This document shows positions 51,639-60,518 of a stretch of DNA of 64,000 nucleotides, in pieces. Numbering within the stretch: the stretch's first letter is position 1; every line of letters begins with the position of its first letter. The notes under the pieces are model-generated. The model saw only the letters and a list, made by a program, of their open reading frames with translations. It was not told the origin of the DNA and made no database searches. This DNA is from Pseudomonas yangonensis. Its GTDB lineage: Bacteria > Pseudomonadota > Gammaproteobacteria > Pseudomonadales > Pseudomonadaceae. The position numbers were made by a program, and so were the translations under genes. The stretch is from contig NZ_BLJU01000019.1 in the NCBI RefSeq assembly GCF_009932725.1, positions 1 through 64,000 on the forward strand, in the 5' to 3' direction.

Positions 51639-53078
51639 TCAGAAGCGCCAGATGAAGTCGACGAAGGCGCGGTGCATCACCGAGTCGGTGCCGCTGCCGT
51701 AGGCGTCGCCCGGCAGGAACACGCCGGCGCGCAGGCGTACCAGGGCCGAACGGTCATCCAGCTGTTCGGCGACGGTGGCCGGCAGCAGGCCCTGCTTGAA
51801 GTAGCGGGTCAGCACCAGGTCAACTTCCTGGCCGATGTCTTTCTCGCCAGCGACCAGCGGCGCGGTGATGCCGCTGTCACCGACGTCCTGATCACCATCG
51901 ACGCGCCAGAAGCGGTGATAGACGACGCTGGCGTCGTAGTCCTGGCCCAGTTGCCAGGAGCTGAACGCGCTGGCCACCTGCAGGTTGGAGAGTTCGCCGC
52001 GGAAGGCCTCGCCGTAGCGGTGCAGGCGCGATTCGACGCCGGTGAAGTTGGCGCGGTTGCTCTGCAGACCGGTCTGCATGAACTGGCGCGACTTGCCGTC
52101 GTTGCCGCCGCCGCTGCCACGGGCGTAGGCGGCGCCGATCTTCCAGTTTTCATCGAGGCTGTAGCGCAGACCGAGATCCATGGCCCAGGCGTCGACGTCC
52201 TGGCTGCGCGAGCCGGTGGCGATGCGCTCGCTGCCGACCACCTGCTGCTGCAGCTGCTCGGTGTCGCCCTTGAGCCAGGTCATCTGCGCCCAGTAGTTGA
52301 GGCGATTGCGCGAGTTGCGCTCGAAGAAGCCGCCGTCGGCGTGCAGGCCGAACCAGGTCAGGTCGCCGGTGTAGCGCTTGCTCAGTTCGTCGACGCGCTC
52401 GCCGGCGTTCGGCAGGCTGCCGTCGTCGCGGCTGTGGTGCAGCTTGGCGCCGATGCGATGGCCGGGCGTCCACTGGTAGTCGAGACCGGTGAAGAAGTGG
52501 CGACGGTCTTCGTCTTCCGGTGCCAGATCGTCGAGGTCGGTGCGGTATTCGGAGAAGCGCTCGGCGACGCCGACCGTGGCTTGCAGCAAGGTGGTGTCGA
52601 AGCGCCAGTTGACCGCTTCGATGTTGGTGTCCCACCAGGTGCCTTCATCGCTGCGCAGGCGCTGGCGGCCGACGCGCAGGTGCTCGCCGGGGTAGGCGGT
52701 GAGGCCGCTGTAGTCGACCCAGAATTCGCGCATCGCCAGGTAGCTCTTGTCCGGCTGGCGGGCGTCGCTGCGCTGTGCGCTGTCTTCGCCGTCGTCCTGC
52801 AGCGGGTCGGTTTCGATGGTGTCGGTGGCGGTGACCGCCTGGCCCATGGCGAAGGCGCTCCAGTCGCCGCGCTCGCCGTAGGCCCAGGGGCGCAGGTCCA
52901 GACCGATACCGCTGACATCCCCGCCGCTGCGGGTGCCGAGGTCGCGGTCATCTTCCGATTGCGCGGTGATTTTCATATCCAGGCCGAAATTCTTCGGCGC
53001 ATCCGCCGCCCAGGCAGCGCTGGCTGCCAGCAGGCTGGCGCTCAGCCCCAATTGGCTGACGATACGATTTAGCTGCAT
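51639..53078 (-). CDS. algE: Outer-membrane alginate export channel AlgE
   Basis: This 479-residue beta-barrel has a signal peptide ending ASAAWAAD. The mature start APKNFGLDMKITAQSEDDRD is the family signature. The C-terminal FVDFIWRF ends in an aromatic residue as expected for BAM insertion. It forms the anionic polymer exit pore with AlgK. I chose ATG 53078 because AGGGA lies seven bases upstream; an ATG at 53096 overlaps the algK stop and is possible through coupling. Confidence 0.95.
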   Translation of the reverse strand: MQLNRIVSQLGLSASLLAASAAWAADAPKNFGLDMKITAQSEDDRDLGTRSGGDVSGIGLDLRPWAYGERGDWSAFAMGQAVTATDTIETDPLQDDGEDSAQRSDARQPDKSYLAMREFWVDYSGLTAYPGEHLRVGRQRLRSDEGTWWDTNIEAVNWRFDTTLLQATVGVAERFSEYRTDLDDLAPEDEDRRHFFTGLDYQWTPGHRIGAKLHHSRDDGSLPNAGERVDELSKRYTGDLTWFGLHADGGFFERNSRNRLNYWAQMTWLKGDTEQLQQQVVGSERIATGSRSQDVDAWAMDLGLRYSLDENWKIGAAYARGSGGGNDGKSRQFMQTGLQSNRANFTGVESRLHRYGEAFRGELSNLQVASAFSSWQLGQDYDASVVYHRFWRVDGDQDVGDSGITAPLVAGEKDIGQEVDLVLTRYFKQGLLPATVAEQLDDRSALVRLRAGVFLPGDAYGSGTDSVMHRAFVDFIWRF

Positions 53079-53092
53079 GCGTGCATCCCTGT

Positions 53093-54469
53093 TCATGGCT
53101 GGCTGACCTGCAGGGCGGCCTGCTGCTGCAGGACGATGCCGCGGGCATCGCGTTCCTCGCGCAGCAGGCGTTGGCCTTCGGCCAGTTGCGCCGGGGTCAG
53201 GCTCGCTTCCACCTCATGCGCCAGCTCGAAGGTCGGCGGCGTATTGCGTGGCAGGGCCAGTTGGCTGAATACATAGGCGTTGACCGGGTTGGGCTTGACC
53301 CCGCGGCCCTGGCTGAACATCTGCGCCAGAGCGAAGTCGGCGCTGAGCTGGCCGGCGCGGGCGGCGCTGAGCAGATGGTCGAGCGCCTGCTGGGCGTAAA
53401 CCTCGCCGAGGTAGCCGCGCAGGTAGATCTGCCCCAGGTAGTAGTTGGCGCTGGGCTCGCTGGGTGCGGCCTTGCGCAGGTGCTCCTCGGCCTTCTTCGG
53501 CTGCTGCGGCAGCAGCTTGCCCTCGTAGTACAGGCGCCCGAGCAGCAGTTCGGCGCGCGGCAGGGCCGCCTCGCGACCCTTCTCCAGATAGCCGAGCAGG
53601 GTGTCGATATCGCCTTGTCCCGGATAGTCGTAGAGCAAACGCGCGAGGCTGACCCAGGCGGCCGGGTAGCTCGGCGCGATGGTTTCCAGCAGGTCCTGGG
53701 CGAGCTGCGGTTGCGGCTGGCCCAGCTCGGGGTCGCTGAGCACCTGGGCTACGGACTCGACCTGGTTGGGCGAGACGCTGCCGGCGCGGTAGCCCGTCAG
53801 CAGCTGATCGATCAGCGCCTGGCGATCGTCTTCGCGATTCTGCTTCTGGTACACGGTGGCCAGCTCGGCGTAGCAGGCGTCGTTGCTGGCCAGGCGTGCC
53901 TGGCAGATGCGCTCGATCTCGCCCAGATGCTGGTCGTAGGTGCCATCGGTGCGATACAGAAGAATCTGCGCCAGTTCCGCCTGCGGCAGACCCTGTTGGC
54001 GCCAGTCCTGAATACGTTGCGCGATGTTCATGGCGGGAAAGTCCTGTGGGTAGAACAGGTAGAGTTCGGTCAGCGGCAGCAGCGCGCTGGGTTCGCGCGC
54101 CTGGGCTGCGCTTTCCAGCAGTTCGGCGGCCTCGCGGCGCTCGGCCAGGGTGCTGCCGGGCTTGCGCGCCAGCAGCTTGCCCAGGCGCGCCTTGGCGCGT
54201 GGCGAACCGTCCATGGCCTGGCGATAGATGCGCTCGGCCTCATCCAGGTCCTGGTTCTGGCCATTGGCGGCGTAGATGTCGGCCAGGCCGATCTGCGAGT
54301 CGCTGTAGCCCATCTCGGCGAGCTGGCGGAAGTGCCATTCGGCCGTCTGCTGATCACCGCTCTGCAGGGCTTCGCGGGCCAGGCGCTCATCCGGCAGGCC
54401 GGCACAGCCGGCCAGCGTGGCGCTGACGGCGAGGCCGAGCAGGGCGGGGCGAAGTAGAGGCATGCTCAC
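53093..54469 (-). CDS. algK: Alginate export lipoprotein AlgK
   Basis: This 458-residue outer-membrane lipoprotein has lipobox LAGC near residue 22. Tandem TPR/Sel1-like repeats follow: AEWHFRQLAEMGYSDSQIGL, AERIYRQAMDGSPRAKARLG and AEEHLRKAAPSEPSANYYLG. It scaffolds AlgE and the periplasmic complex. The start is GTG 54469, or ATG 54463 two codons later; both have a usable ribosome site. It lies 12 bases after alg44. Confidence 0.95.
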   Translation of the reverse strand: MSMPLLRPALLGLAVSATLAGCAGLPDERLAREALQSGDQQTAEWHFRQLAEMGYSDSQIGLADIYAANGQNQDLDEAERIYRQAMDGSPRAKARLGKLLARKPGSTLAERREAAELLESAAQAREPSALLPLTELYLFYPQDFPAMNIAQRIQDWRQQGLPQAELAQILLYRTDGTYDQHLGEIERICQARLASNDACYAELATVYQKQNREDDRQALIDQLLTGYRAGSVSPNQVESVAQVLSDPELGQPQPQLAQDLLETIAPSYPAAWVSLARLLYDYPGQGDIDTLLGYLEKGREAALPRAELLLGRLYYEGKLLPQQPKKAEEHLRKAAPSEPSANYYLGQIYLRGYLGEVYAQQALDHLLSAARAGQLSADFALAQMFSQGRGVKPNPVNAYVFSQLALPRNTPPTFELAHEVEASLTPAQLAEGQRLLREERDARGIVLQQQAALQVSQP

Positions 54470-54481
54470 GGCACCTTCTCC

Positions 54482-55645
54482 TTATCGACCTGCCGCGACG
54501 GCGCGATCGACCAGCCAGCCCAGCGACGGGCCGCGGTCGATGACCACGTCCACCGGCTGACCGGCGAGGCCGGCCGGCAGGGTGTCCTGCGGCTTGATCA
54601 CTACGCGGATGTCCGAGCTCAGGCCGCCATCGTGCAGCGCGCTGCTGACGATCTCGCCGTGGCGCGCCTGGTCCTCGCCCGCCACCTTGAAGGTCACCGG
54701 GGTGCCGGGGCGTGCCTGCTCCAGGTGGCGGTAGGGGAAGCTGGCGCTCACGGTCGCCACGCCATCCTGCGGCACCAGTTCGAAGATCACGTCGCCCTTG
54801 CTGGCGAACTGGCCGTCGGCCACCAGCTGGCGGGCAATCTTGCAGTTGCACGGGCTGGTCAGGGTGCCCTGCATCTCGCGGGCGAACAGCGCTTCGATCT
54901 GGCTCGGCTCGAGCTGATCGTCGCCCAGGTGGCCCTTGAGCATTTCCAGCATGCTGGTGGTGAAGGTGGCGATCGGCGCACCTTTTTCCACGATGCCGTC
55001 GGGTTGAACCAGGGCCTGCACGCTGCCTTCGCGCGGCATGGTGACCTGCAGCGCCGGCAGGCTGATCTGCGCCGACTGGGCGTGGGTGACGAAGTACAGA
55101 CCGTAGATCGACTTGCCGATGTAACCGAAGGCGGCCAGGCCGATAACGAAGATCGCGGCGCTGAAGGTCACCGCGCGCAGACGGCCGAACATGCCCATGC
55201 CGCCGCCTGCGCCGTTCTTGCGCGCCTTGGTGAAGTTGTCACGCTGGAGGATGTGCAGCACCTCGCCGACGTTGACCAGCTCACCGGCCAGGTGGGCGCT
55301 GATCAGGTGGCGCAGGGCGGCAGCTTCGCGTGCGCCGAGGCCGTGGAACTGGCAGCCGATGCGGTTGTGCTCCGGCTGTACCGAGTTGACCTGAAACTCG
55401 ACGTCCAGACCCAGCACCAGGCTGTCGAGCTGGAACTGCAGCTGGCCGCGATGAAAATCGCCGACCTTGTGCGAGGTCTTTTCGTTGGTGAAGCTGAAGC
55501 CGCCGGCAGAGATGTCCTGCAGGCGCGCATCGATGCGCTCGCCCTTGGCATTGGTGAAGCGCAAACGCCCTGGCAGCTTGACGCGTGCGTGCTGGCGCTG
55601 GGCCTCGGACTCATGGACGACGTTGTGATTGGCGACGGAGTTCAT
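54482..55645 (-). CDS. alg44: Alginate polymerase co-receptor Alg44 (PilZ domain)
   Basis: This 387-residue inner-membrane protein has an N-terminal PilZ domain whose c-di-GMP ligands are all present: Arg17 and Arg21 in RQHAR, and Asp44-Ser46-Gly49 in DISAGG. These are the same positions as in P. aeruginosa Alg44. One membrane helix (about 158-180) precedes a periplasmic membrane-fusion-like domain. Binding of c-di-GMP switches on polymerisation by Alg8. Confidence 0.97.
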   Translation of the reverse strand: MNSVANHNVVHESEAQRQHARVKLPGRLRFTNAKGERIDARLQDISAGGFSFTNEKTSHKVGDFHRGQLQFQLDSLVLGLDVEFQVNSVQPEHNRIGCQFHGLGAREAAALRHLISAHLAGELVNVGEVLHILQRDNFTKARKNGAGGGMGMFGRLRAVTFSAAIFVIGLAAFGYIGKSIYGLYFVTHAQSAQISLPALQVTMPREGSVQALVQPDGIVEKGAPIATFTTSMLEMLKGHLGDDQLEPSQIEALFAREMQGTLTSPCNCKIARQLVADGQFASKGDVIFELVPQDGVATVSASFPYRHLEQARPGTPVTFKVAGEDQARHGEIVSSALHDGGLSSDIRVVIKPQDTLPAGLAGQPVDVVIDRGPSLGWLVDRAVAAGR

Positions 55646-55671
55646 GGTGGCTAATTCCTATTCGAGTAGGG

Positions 55672-57153
55672 TCATACCAGCGCCAGCAGCGCGGCGATGA
55701 AGACGGAGGCAGCAGAGAAAGTCATGGCACGCGACGACCAGCTGTTGAACCAGTTGGCGAAGCTGGACAGGCCGCGGTTGAGCTTGGTGTTCTGGCGCGT
55801 CCAGGACTGTTGGTCGAGGCGGAAGAACACATAGATCTTCACCATGGCCCCGACGATCTGGTTGTAATAGAGCAGCGCCGGGTAGGCCGGGCCGATGCGG
55901 TGGCCGGAGAGCATCAGCAGCAGCGTCAGGATCAGCCGCGTGGTGCCGATCCACAGCAGGTAGATCAGCAGATACATCACGCTGTACTTGAGGCTGGCGA
56001 TGATCGCCACGCACAGGCCCAGCAGGCAGGTCCACATCGATACGCGCTGGTCGAACAGCACCAGGCTGGTGAAGGCGCCGAGGCGACCCAATCCCAGACG
56101 CAGCGCCCGCGAGTTCTGCCGCAGGTTGTTGCCGTACCAGCGGAACATCAGCTTGCGGCTGGCCTTGATGAAGCTCTTCTCCGGCGGATGTTCGACCGTG
56201 TTGATGGCGGCGTCCGGCACGTAGAAGGTGTCGTAGCCCAGGCGCATCAGGCTGTACCAGCTGGATTTGTCGTCACCGGTGAGGAACTGGAAACGACCCA
56301 GGCGCCAGTGTTCGAGGTGGTCGGCTTCGACGTCGCGGATGAACTCGGGATCGGTCACCACGCTGGCACGGAATACCGACATGCGCCCGGTCATGGTCAG
56401 TACGCGCTTGGAGAGGGCCATCGAGCACATGTTGAGGTGGCGCTGGGCGAAGCGCAGCTTGTGCCATTCGCTCATCAGGTAGCTGCCGCGTACCTCGCAG
56501 AACTCGTTGGTGGTCAGCCCGCCGACATTGGGGAAGAGCTTGAACCAAGGCACGCATTTACGTACCACTTCAGGCTCGAGCACGGTGTCGCCATCGATCA
56601 CCGCCACCACCGCGTCGCGGTCCGGCATCTGCCGGGAGATGGCGCGGAAACCGTGGGCCAGGCCGTCACGCTTGCCGGTGCCGGGAATGCGCACGATGTC
56701 CAGGGTGACGTGCGCCGGCGGTTCGGCCTGAGCCCAGAGGTTCTTGATCAGCAGCTCGTCGGAGAGCTCGACGATCGAGCACACCACGGTGCAGGGGTAG
56801 CCGCAGTCGATGGCTTCGCGAATCACCGAGCGGTAGACCATGGCGGTGGTCAGCGCCTCGATGCGGAAGCTGGTGACCAGCAGGAACACATGAGAGGGGT
56901 CGGCGTCCTTGCCGAGTTTTGTAACCTTGCGGCGGTACCAGGGGTACACCAGGTAAAGGAACAGGCAGCCGCGCACGAAGTGCATGGCGCCCATGGAATA
57001 ACGCCAGATGCCGACGATGCCGATCAGCAGCAGGAAGTGCCGCGACTCGGGGTCGAACACCGAGCGGGGCAGCGCCAGTGCCAGGAGCATCAGCAGGCTG
57101 AGATAGAGCATCCAGCCGCTGGCTTGGTTGAGGCCGTTCTTGAGCTTGTCCAT
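55672..57153 (-). CDS. alg8: Alginate polymerase Alg8 (GT2)
   Basis: This 493-residue membrane glycosyltransferase of family 2 polymerises GDP-mannuronate. Membrane segments at both ends surround a cytoplasmic GT-A domain with VVAVIDGDTVLEPE (the catalytic Asp pair) and the acceptor segment LTGDDKSSWY. RKLMFRWYGNNLRQN is the counterpart of the processive Q-x-x-RW motif. The length matches the family. It lies 48 bases after algD. Confidence 0.96.
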   Translation of the reverse strand: MDKLKNGLNQASGWMLYLSLLMLLALALPRSVFDPESRHFLLLIGIVGIWRYSMGAMHFVRGCLFLYLVYPWYRRKVTKLGKDADPSHVFLLVTSFRIEALTTAMVYRSVIREAIDCGYPCTVVCSIVELSDELLIKNLWAQAEPPAHVTLDIVRIPGTGKRDGLAHGFRAISRQMPDRDAVVAVIDGDTVLEPEVVRKCVPWFKLFPNVGGLTTNEFCEVRGSYLMSEWHKLRFAQRHLNMCSMALSKRVLTMTGRMSVFRASVVTDPEFIRDVEADHLEHWRLGRFQFLTGDDKSSWYSLMRLGYDTFYVPDAAINTVEHPPEKSFIKASRKLMFRWYGNNLRQNSRALRLGLGRLGAFTSLVLFDQRVSMWTCLLGLCVAIIASLKYSVMYLLIYLLWIGTTRLILTLLLMLSGHRIGPAYPALLYYNQIVGAMVKIYVFFRLDQQSWTRQNTKLNRGLSSFANWFNSWSSRAMTFSAASVFIAALLALV

Positions 57154-57201
57154 ATGCGTCTCTCGGTACCCGCGCGCCGGGCGCGCGGGTACGACTGGGC
57201 C

Positions 57202-58512
57202 TTACCAGCAGATGCCTTCGGCCACGCCGTTGCTGGCGTGGGGCATGAAGCCGACCAGGTCGATCACGCGCTTGCCGCTCGGTGCCTGCTTGGCCAGTTG
57301 GGCGAAGCGCTCGTCGCTGTTGCCCAGGACGATGATGTCGGCCTTCGCCACCACATCGTCCAGGTCGCTGTTGAGCAGCGAGGAGACGTGCGGGATCTTC
57401 GACTCGATGTAGTCCTTGTTGGCGCCGTGGACGCGGGCATACTCGACGTTGCGGTCGTAGATGCTCAGGTCGAAGCCTTTGCCGATCAGCATCTCGGCAA
57501 GCTCCACCTGCGGGCTTTCACGCAGATCATCGGTGCCGGCCTTGAAGCTCAGGCCGAGCAGGGCGACCTTGCGCGAATCATGACTGGCGATGATGTCGAA
57601 GGCCTTCTGCACCTGGGCGGCGTTGCTGCGCATCAGCGAGCCGATCAGCGGGGCTTCCACGTCCAGGCTGCTGGCGCGGTAGTTCAGCGCACGCACGTCC
57701 TTGGGCAGGCAGGAGCCGCCGAAGGCGAAGCCGGGCTTCATGTAGTACTTGGACAGGTTCAGCTTGTGGTCCTGGCAGACCACGTCCATCACCTCGCGAC
57801 CGTCGACGCCGACCGCCTTGGCGATGTTGCCGATCTCGTTGGCGAAGGTGACTTTGGCCGCGTGCCAGACGTTGCAGGTGTACTTGATCATCTCGGCGAC
57901 TTCGATGTCCTTGCGGATGATCGGCGCGTCCAGCTCGCTGTATATGCTTTCCAGCAGGTCGCCGGAGGCCTTGTCCAGCTCACCGATGACGGTCATCGGC
58001 GGGAAGTCGTAGTCCTTGATCGCGGTGCTTTCACGCAGGAACTCGGGGTTCACCGCCAGGCCGAAATCGACGCCGGCCTTCTTGCCCGAGCAGTCTTCGA
58101 GAATCGGCAGCACGACGTTCTTGGCAGTGCCCGGCAGCACGGTGCTGCGCACCACCACGGTGTGACGTTCGTTCTTGTCGCGCATGGCCATGCCGATCTC
58201 GCGGCATACGCCTTCGATGTAGTTCAGTTCCAGGTCGCCGTTCTTCTTGCTCGGCGTGCCGACGCAGATGAACGATACATCGCTCTCCAGAACGGCAGCG
58301 GCGACATCGGTGGTGCCACGCAGGCGGCCCTGACGCAGACCCTGTTGCAGCAGTTCTTCCAGGCCCGGCTCGACGATGGGCGATTTGCCGTTGTTGATCA
58401 GGTCGATCTTGTTCGCGGAAATGTCCACGCCAATCACATCGTGCCCCCGTGCCGACAAACAGCCGGCACAAACGGCACCTACATAACCCAAACCGAAGAT
58501 ACTGATTCGCAT
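57202..58512 (-). CDS. algD: GDP-mannose 6-dehydrogenase
   Basis: This 436-residue NAD-dependent four-electron dehydrogenase makes GDP-mannuronate, the committed step of alginate synthesis. It has Rossmann GLGYVGAVCAG at the N-terminus and catalytic Cys268 in FAFGGSCLPKD, at the same position as in P. aeruginosa AlgD. I chose ATG 58512. It is the first gene of the 12-gene operon, with the long regulatory region upstream. Confidence 0.98.
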   Translation of the reverse strand: MRISIFGLGYVGAVCAGCLSARGHDVIGVDISANKIDLINNGKSPIVEPGLEELLQQGLRQGRLRGTTDVAAAVLESDVSFICVGTPSKKNGDLELNYIEGVCREIGMAMRDKNERHTVVVRSTVLPGTAKNVVLPILEDCSGKKAGVDFGLAVNPEFLRESTAIKDYDFPPMTVIGELDKASGDLLESIYSELDAPIIRKDIEVAEMIKYTCNVWHAAKVTFANEIGNIAKAVGVDGREVMDVVCQDHKLNLSKYYMKPGFAFGGSCLPKDVRALNYRASSLDVEAPLIGSLMRSNAAQVQKAFDIIASHDSRKVALLGLSFKAGTDDLRESPQVELAEMLIGKGFDLSIYDRNVEYARVHGANKDYIESKIPHVSSLLNSDLDDVVAKADIIVLGNSDERFAQLAKQAPSGKRVIDLVGFMPHASNGVAEGICW

Positions 58513-58575
58513 GGTATTCACCTCGTCCGTTCGATGCAGTTTCAAATACTGGCTTTTTTGGCCAAAACTAGTCCG

Positions 58576-58606
58576 TGAACTTGCTTTTAAATGGCGAGCA
58601 AGTTCA
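58576..58606. repeat. Inverted repeat in the algD leader
   Basis: TGAACTTGCT and AGCAAGTTCA are perfect 10-base complements around an 11-base loop, 64 bases before the algD start codon. In RNA this would form a hairpin near the ribosome site; in DNA it could be an operator. Confidence 0.7.
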
Positions 58607-58883
58607 TTCAGGCATAAGTAGAGAGCGGCGCCTGAGTTGGCACCAAGTGCGGGCCTTTATATGTAAGGTGGCCCTTTGATGTTGTCGCTTCTGCCTCGAG
58701 CGAGGCGTCTATATCAGTGCTCTGGCGAGTTGCTATATCTCCCTTTTAACCACACGAACTTTTCTCGGCGTGAAGCTGTCCGGCGAAAGTCAATCCGCTG
58801 CCTGGCAGGTTCAGTTGACGAAAAGTTATGTGTTGAAATGTGTTACGGGCTGTATGAGTAGTTGCCCTTTCGGATAGTTCCTA

Positions 58884-58892
58884 CCGTTCGTC
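58884..58892 (+). promoter_or_regulatory. AlgR-type box upstream of algD
   Basis: CCGTTCGTC matches the AlgR core exactly. It lies on the opposite strand to algD and about 95 bases downstream of the predicted AlgU transcription start, an unusual position compared with the far-upstream sites of P. aeruginosa. Confidence 0.5.
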
Positions 58893-58992
58893 CTGAAGCT
58901 GAACTGGAGCTGAACGGCTAAATTGATCGCAATATAGTGGCAAGTTGCAAAATGCATGATGGCACCGTTGCCAGTTAACTAACGCGAAACTA

Positions 58993-59020
58993 TCCGATAA
59001 CTAAGTAGCGCAATAAGTTC
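58993..59020 (-). promoter_or_regulatory. AlgU (sigma-22) type promoter for algD
   Basis: On the minus strand GAACTT (59020-59015) is followed by 17 bases and TCGGA (58997-58993). P. aeruginosa algD has GAACTT with the same 17-base spacing. Transcription would begin near 58986. Confidence 0.65.
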
Positions 59021-59229
59021 TGTGCAAAGTGCAGTCGTGCTGAAACTGTGATGCCAAACAGGTTTTTGAGAATCAGACGCAACGGCGACTGAATTTTTGC
59101 CAGGCGTAGCGCTCGGGGCCGAGAGGTGACAGGCGAGGGAAGCAAAGGGAAGAGAGGATGGTGCGCAGCGCAGCGGCCAAACCCATGCAGCAGCCGATGA
59201 GCGGTGCATGGGTTTGATCGGTTTGGCGA

Positions 59230-60009
59230 TCAGTCCTGTGGCTGGTCGCGCAGGAAAACCAGGCTGTCGGCCTTGGAGTGCTCGGCCGAGTAGCGGTAGC
59301 CCTGATAGTTGAATTCCTTCAGGCCGTCGGGGTTGGTCAGGCGTTCCTTGATTACGTAGCGGGCCATCAGGCCGCGGGCCTTCTTGGCATAGAAGCTGAT
59401 GATCTTGTACTGACCGTTCTTCAGATCCTTGAACTCGGTGTCGATGATGCGAGCGTTCAGCGCCTTGCGCTTGACCGCGCCGAAGTATTCGTTGGAGGCC
59501 AGGTTGAGCAGCACATCATCACCCTGCGCGGCCAGCGCTTCGTTGAGCCAGCCGCTGATGCGCTCGCCCCAGAAGGCGTAAAGATCCTTGCCGCGGCCGT
59601 TGGCCAGCTTGGTGCCCATCTCCAGGCGATAGGCCTGCATCAGATCCAGCGGGCGCAGCACGCCATACAGGCCGGAAAGCATGCGCAGGTGGGCCTGGGC
59701 AAAGTCGAAGTCGTCTTCGGAAAAATCCTCGGCGTTGAGCCCGGTATAGACGTCACCCTTGAATGCGAGCAGCGCCTGTTTGGCGTTGGAGGGGTGGAAC
59801 GGCCGTTCCCAGCTGCCGAAACGCGCGGCGTTGAGCCCGGCGAGTTTGTCGGACAGGCCCATCAGTTCGGCGATCTGCGCCGGGCTGAACTCGCGCAACT
59901 GCTCGATCAGCTCCTGGGCGTGGTCGAGGTGTTCGGGTTGAGTGAAGCGCGGGGTGGCGGGCGGGGTTTCGTAATCGAGGGTCTTGGCCGGTGAAATCAC
60001 CATCAGCAT
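59230..60009 (-). CDS. yaaA: Peroxide stress protein YaaA (DUF328)
   Basis: This 259-residue cytoplasmic protein of the UPF0246 family limits intracellular iron and oxidative DNA damage in E. coli. It starts MLMVISPAKTLDYETP, the conserved N-terminus, and contains GLYGVLRPLDLMQAYRLEMG and NLASNEYFGAVK. The frame is open another 131 codons upstream, but nothing there resembles the family, so I chose ATG 60009, which has GGAGA upstream. It points towards algD from 717 bases away. Confidence 0.94.
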   Translation of the reverse strand: MLMVISPAKTLDYETPPATPRFTQPEHLDHAQELIEQLREFSPAQIAELMGLSDKLAGLNAARFGSWERPFHPSNAKQALLAFKGDVYTGLNAEDFSEDDFDFAQAHLRMLSGLYGVLRPLDLMQAYRLEMGTKLANGRGKDLYAFWGERISGWLNEALAAQGDDVLLNLASNEYFGAVKRKALNARIIDTEFKDLKNGQYKIISFYAKKARGLMARYVIKERLTNPDGLKEFNYQGYRYSAEHSKADSLVFLRDQPQD

Positions 60010-60518
60010 GTGCAAGGTCTCCAGAAAGCGTGACGGCGATTCTAGAGGGCAGGGATCGGCAAGACCACCTATCGCGGCGATTGAGAAGGGCTGATCGCTG
60101 CTGTGGTAGGCGCGAGCTCTGCTCGCGAATGAGCCGACCGCCCCTGGGCAGGCAGAAAATTCATGGCTAAGCGAAAGGCGCTGCACCTGATTGGCGCGAC
60201 GTGCTGCAAGTGAGGGCGGGTAAGCGAAGCGGGATGAAGCGGGTGGGACTTCTGACTTTAACGGTCGGTTGGCGGTACGCCAAGCGTTATCTGTCGAGTC
60301 TGCAAATAAACCTGCATGCCGAGAAAAAAACGTTTTTCTGTCATGTGAATTGGAGTAATAAAAAAGCAAGACCGCCGAAACCTGCAGACAGGTGGCGGCC
60401 ATTGGCCCTCACCTTGCTTGCCACCTTTCGGCCCCGATCTGAAAAATCGGCGGTCTCTGTCCGGCGCAGCACCGCCCTGGTATTGCGTCGCCTGGCTACT
60501 ACAAGAAGGTGACCGAGT
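60010..60518. other. Intergenic region upstream of phoH
   Basis: These 509 bases hold no convincing gene. A REP unit lies at 60105-60127. An A-rich stretch lies near 60320-60370. Next come a hairpin with arms CCGCC..ACCTG / CAGGT-GGCGG (60372-60398) and a small CCGAT / ATCGG stem (60434-60450). The phoH transcript may therefore have a structured leader. I found no clear promoter hexamers. Confidence 0.6.
60105..60127. repeat. REP-type palindrome (variant)
   Basis: GGTAGGCGCGAGCTC followed by TGCTCGCG is a single unit of the GTAGGAGCGAGCTC family with changes at its left end. Confidence 0.75.

Larger units (their letters stand above)
58513..59229 (-). promoter_or_regulatory. algD upstream regulatory region
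   Basis: These 717 bases contain no convincing gene. They are AT-richer than the flanking genes near 58540-59000. Features seen are an inverted repeat TGAACTTGCT / AGCAAGTTCA (58576-58606), an exact AlgR-type CCGTTCGTC (58884-58892), a 10-base inverted repeat TCGGATAGTT / AACTATCCGA (58870-58879 and 58988-58997), and an AlgU-type promoter (59020-58993). The predicted leader would be about 475 bases. The algD promoter of P. aeruginosa is similarly long and complex. Confidence 0.75.

Noticed and set aside
55585..58578. Open frame of 997 codons on the plus strand opposite alg44-alg8-algD
   Set aside because: The opposite strand encodes three well-conserved alginate proteins with intact catalytic motifs. 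This frame has typical antisense composition.
58585..58605. GAACTT near algD as the AlgU promoter
   Set aside because: Neither strand has a TC-rich -10 at 16-17 bases. The copy at 59020 fits much better.
58676..58861. 61-codon frame in the algD upstream region
   Set aside because: It has no ribosome site, an unusual composition, and lies where regulatory sequence is expected.
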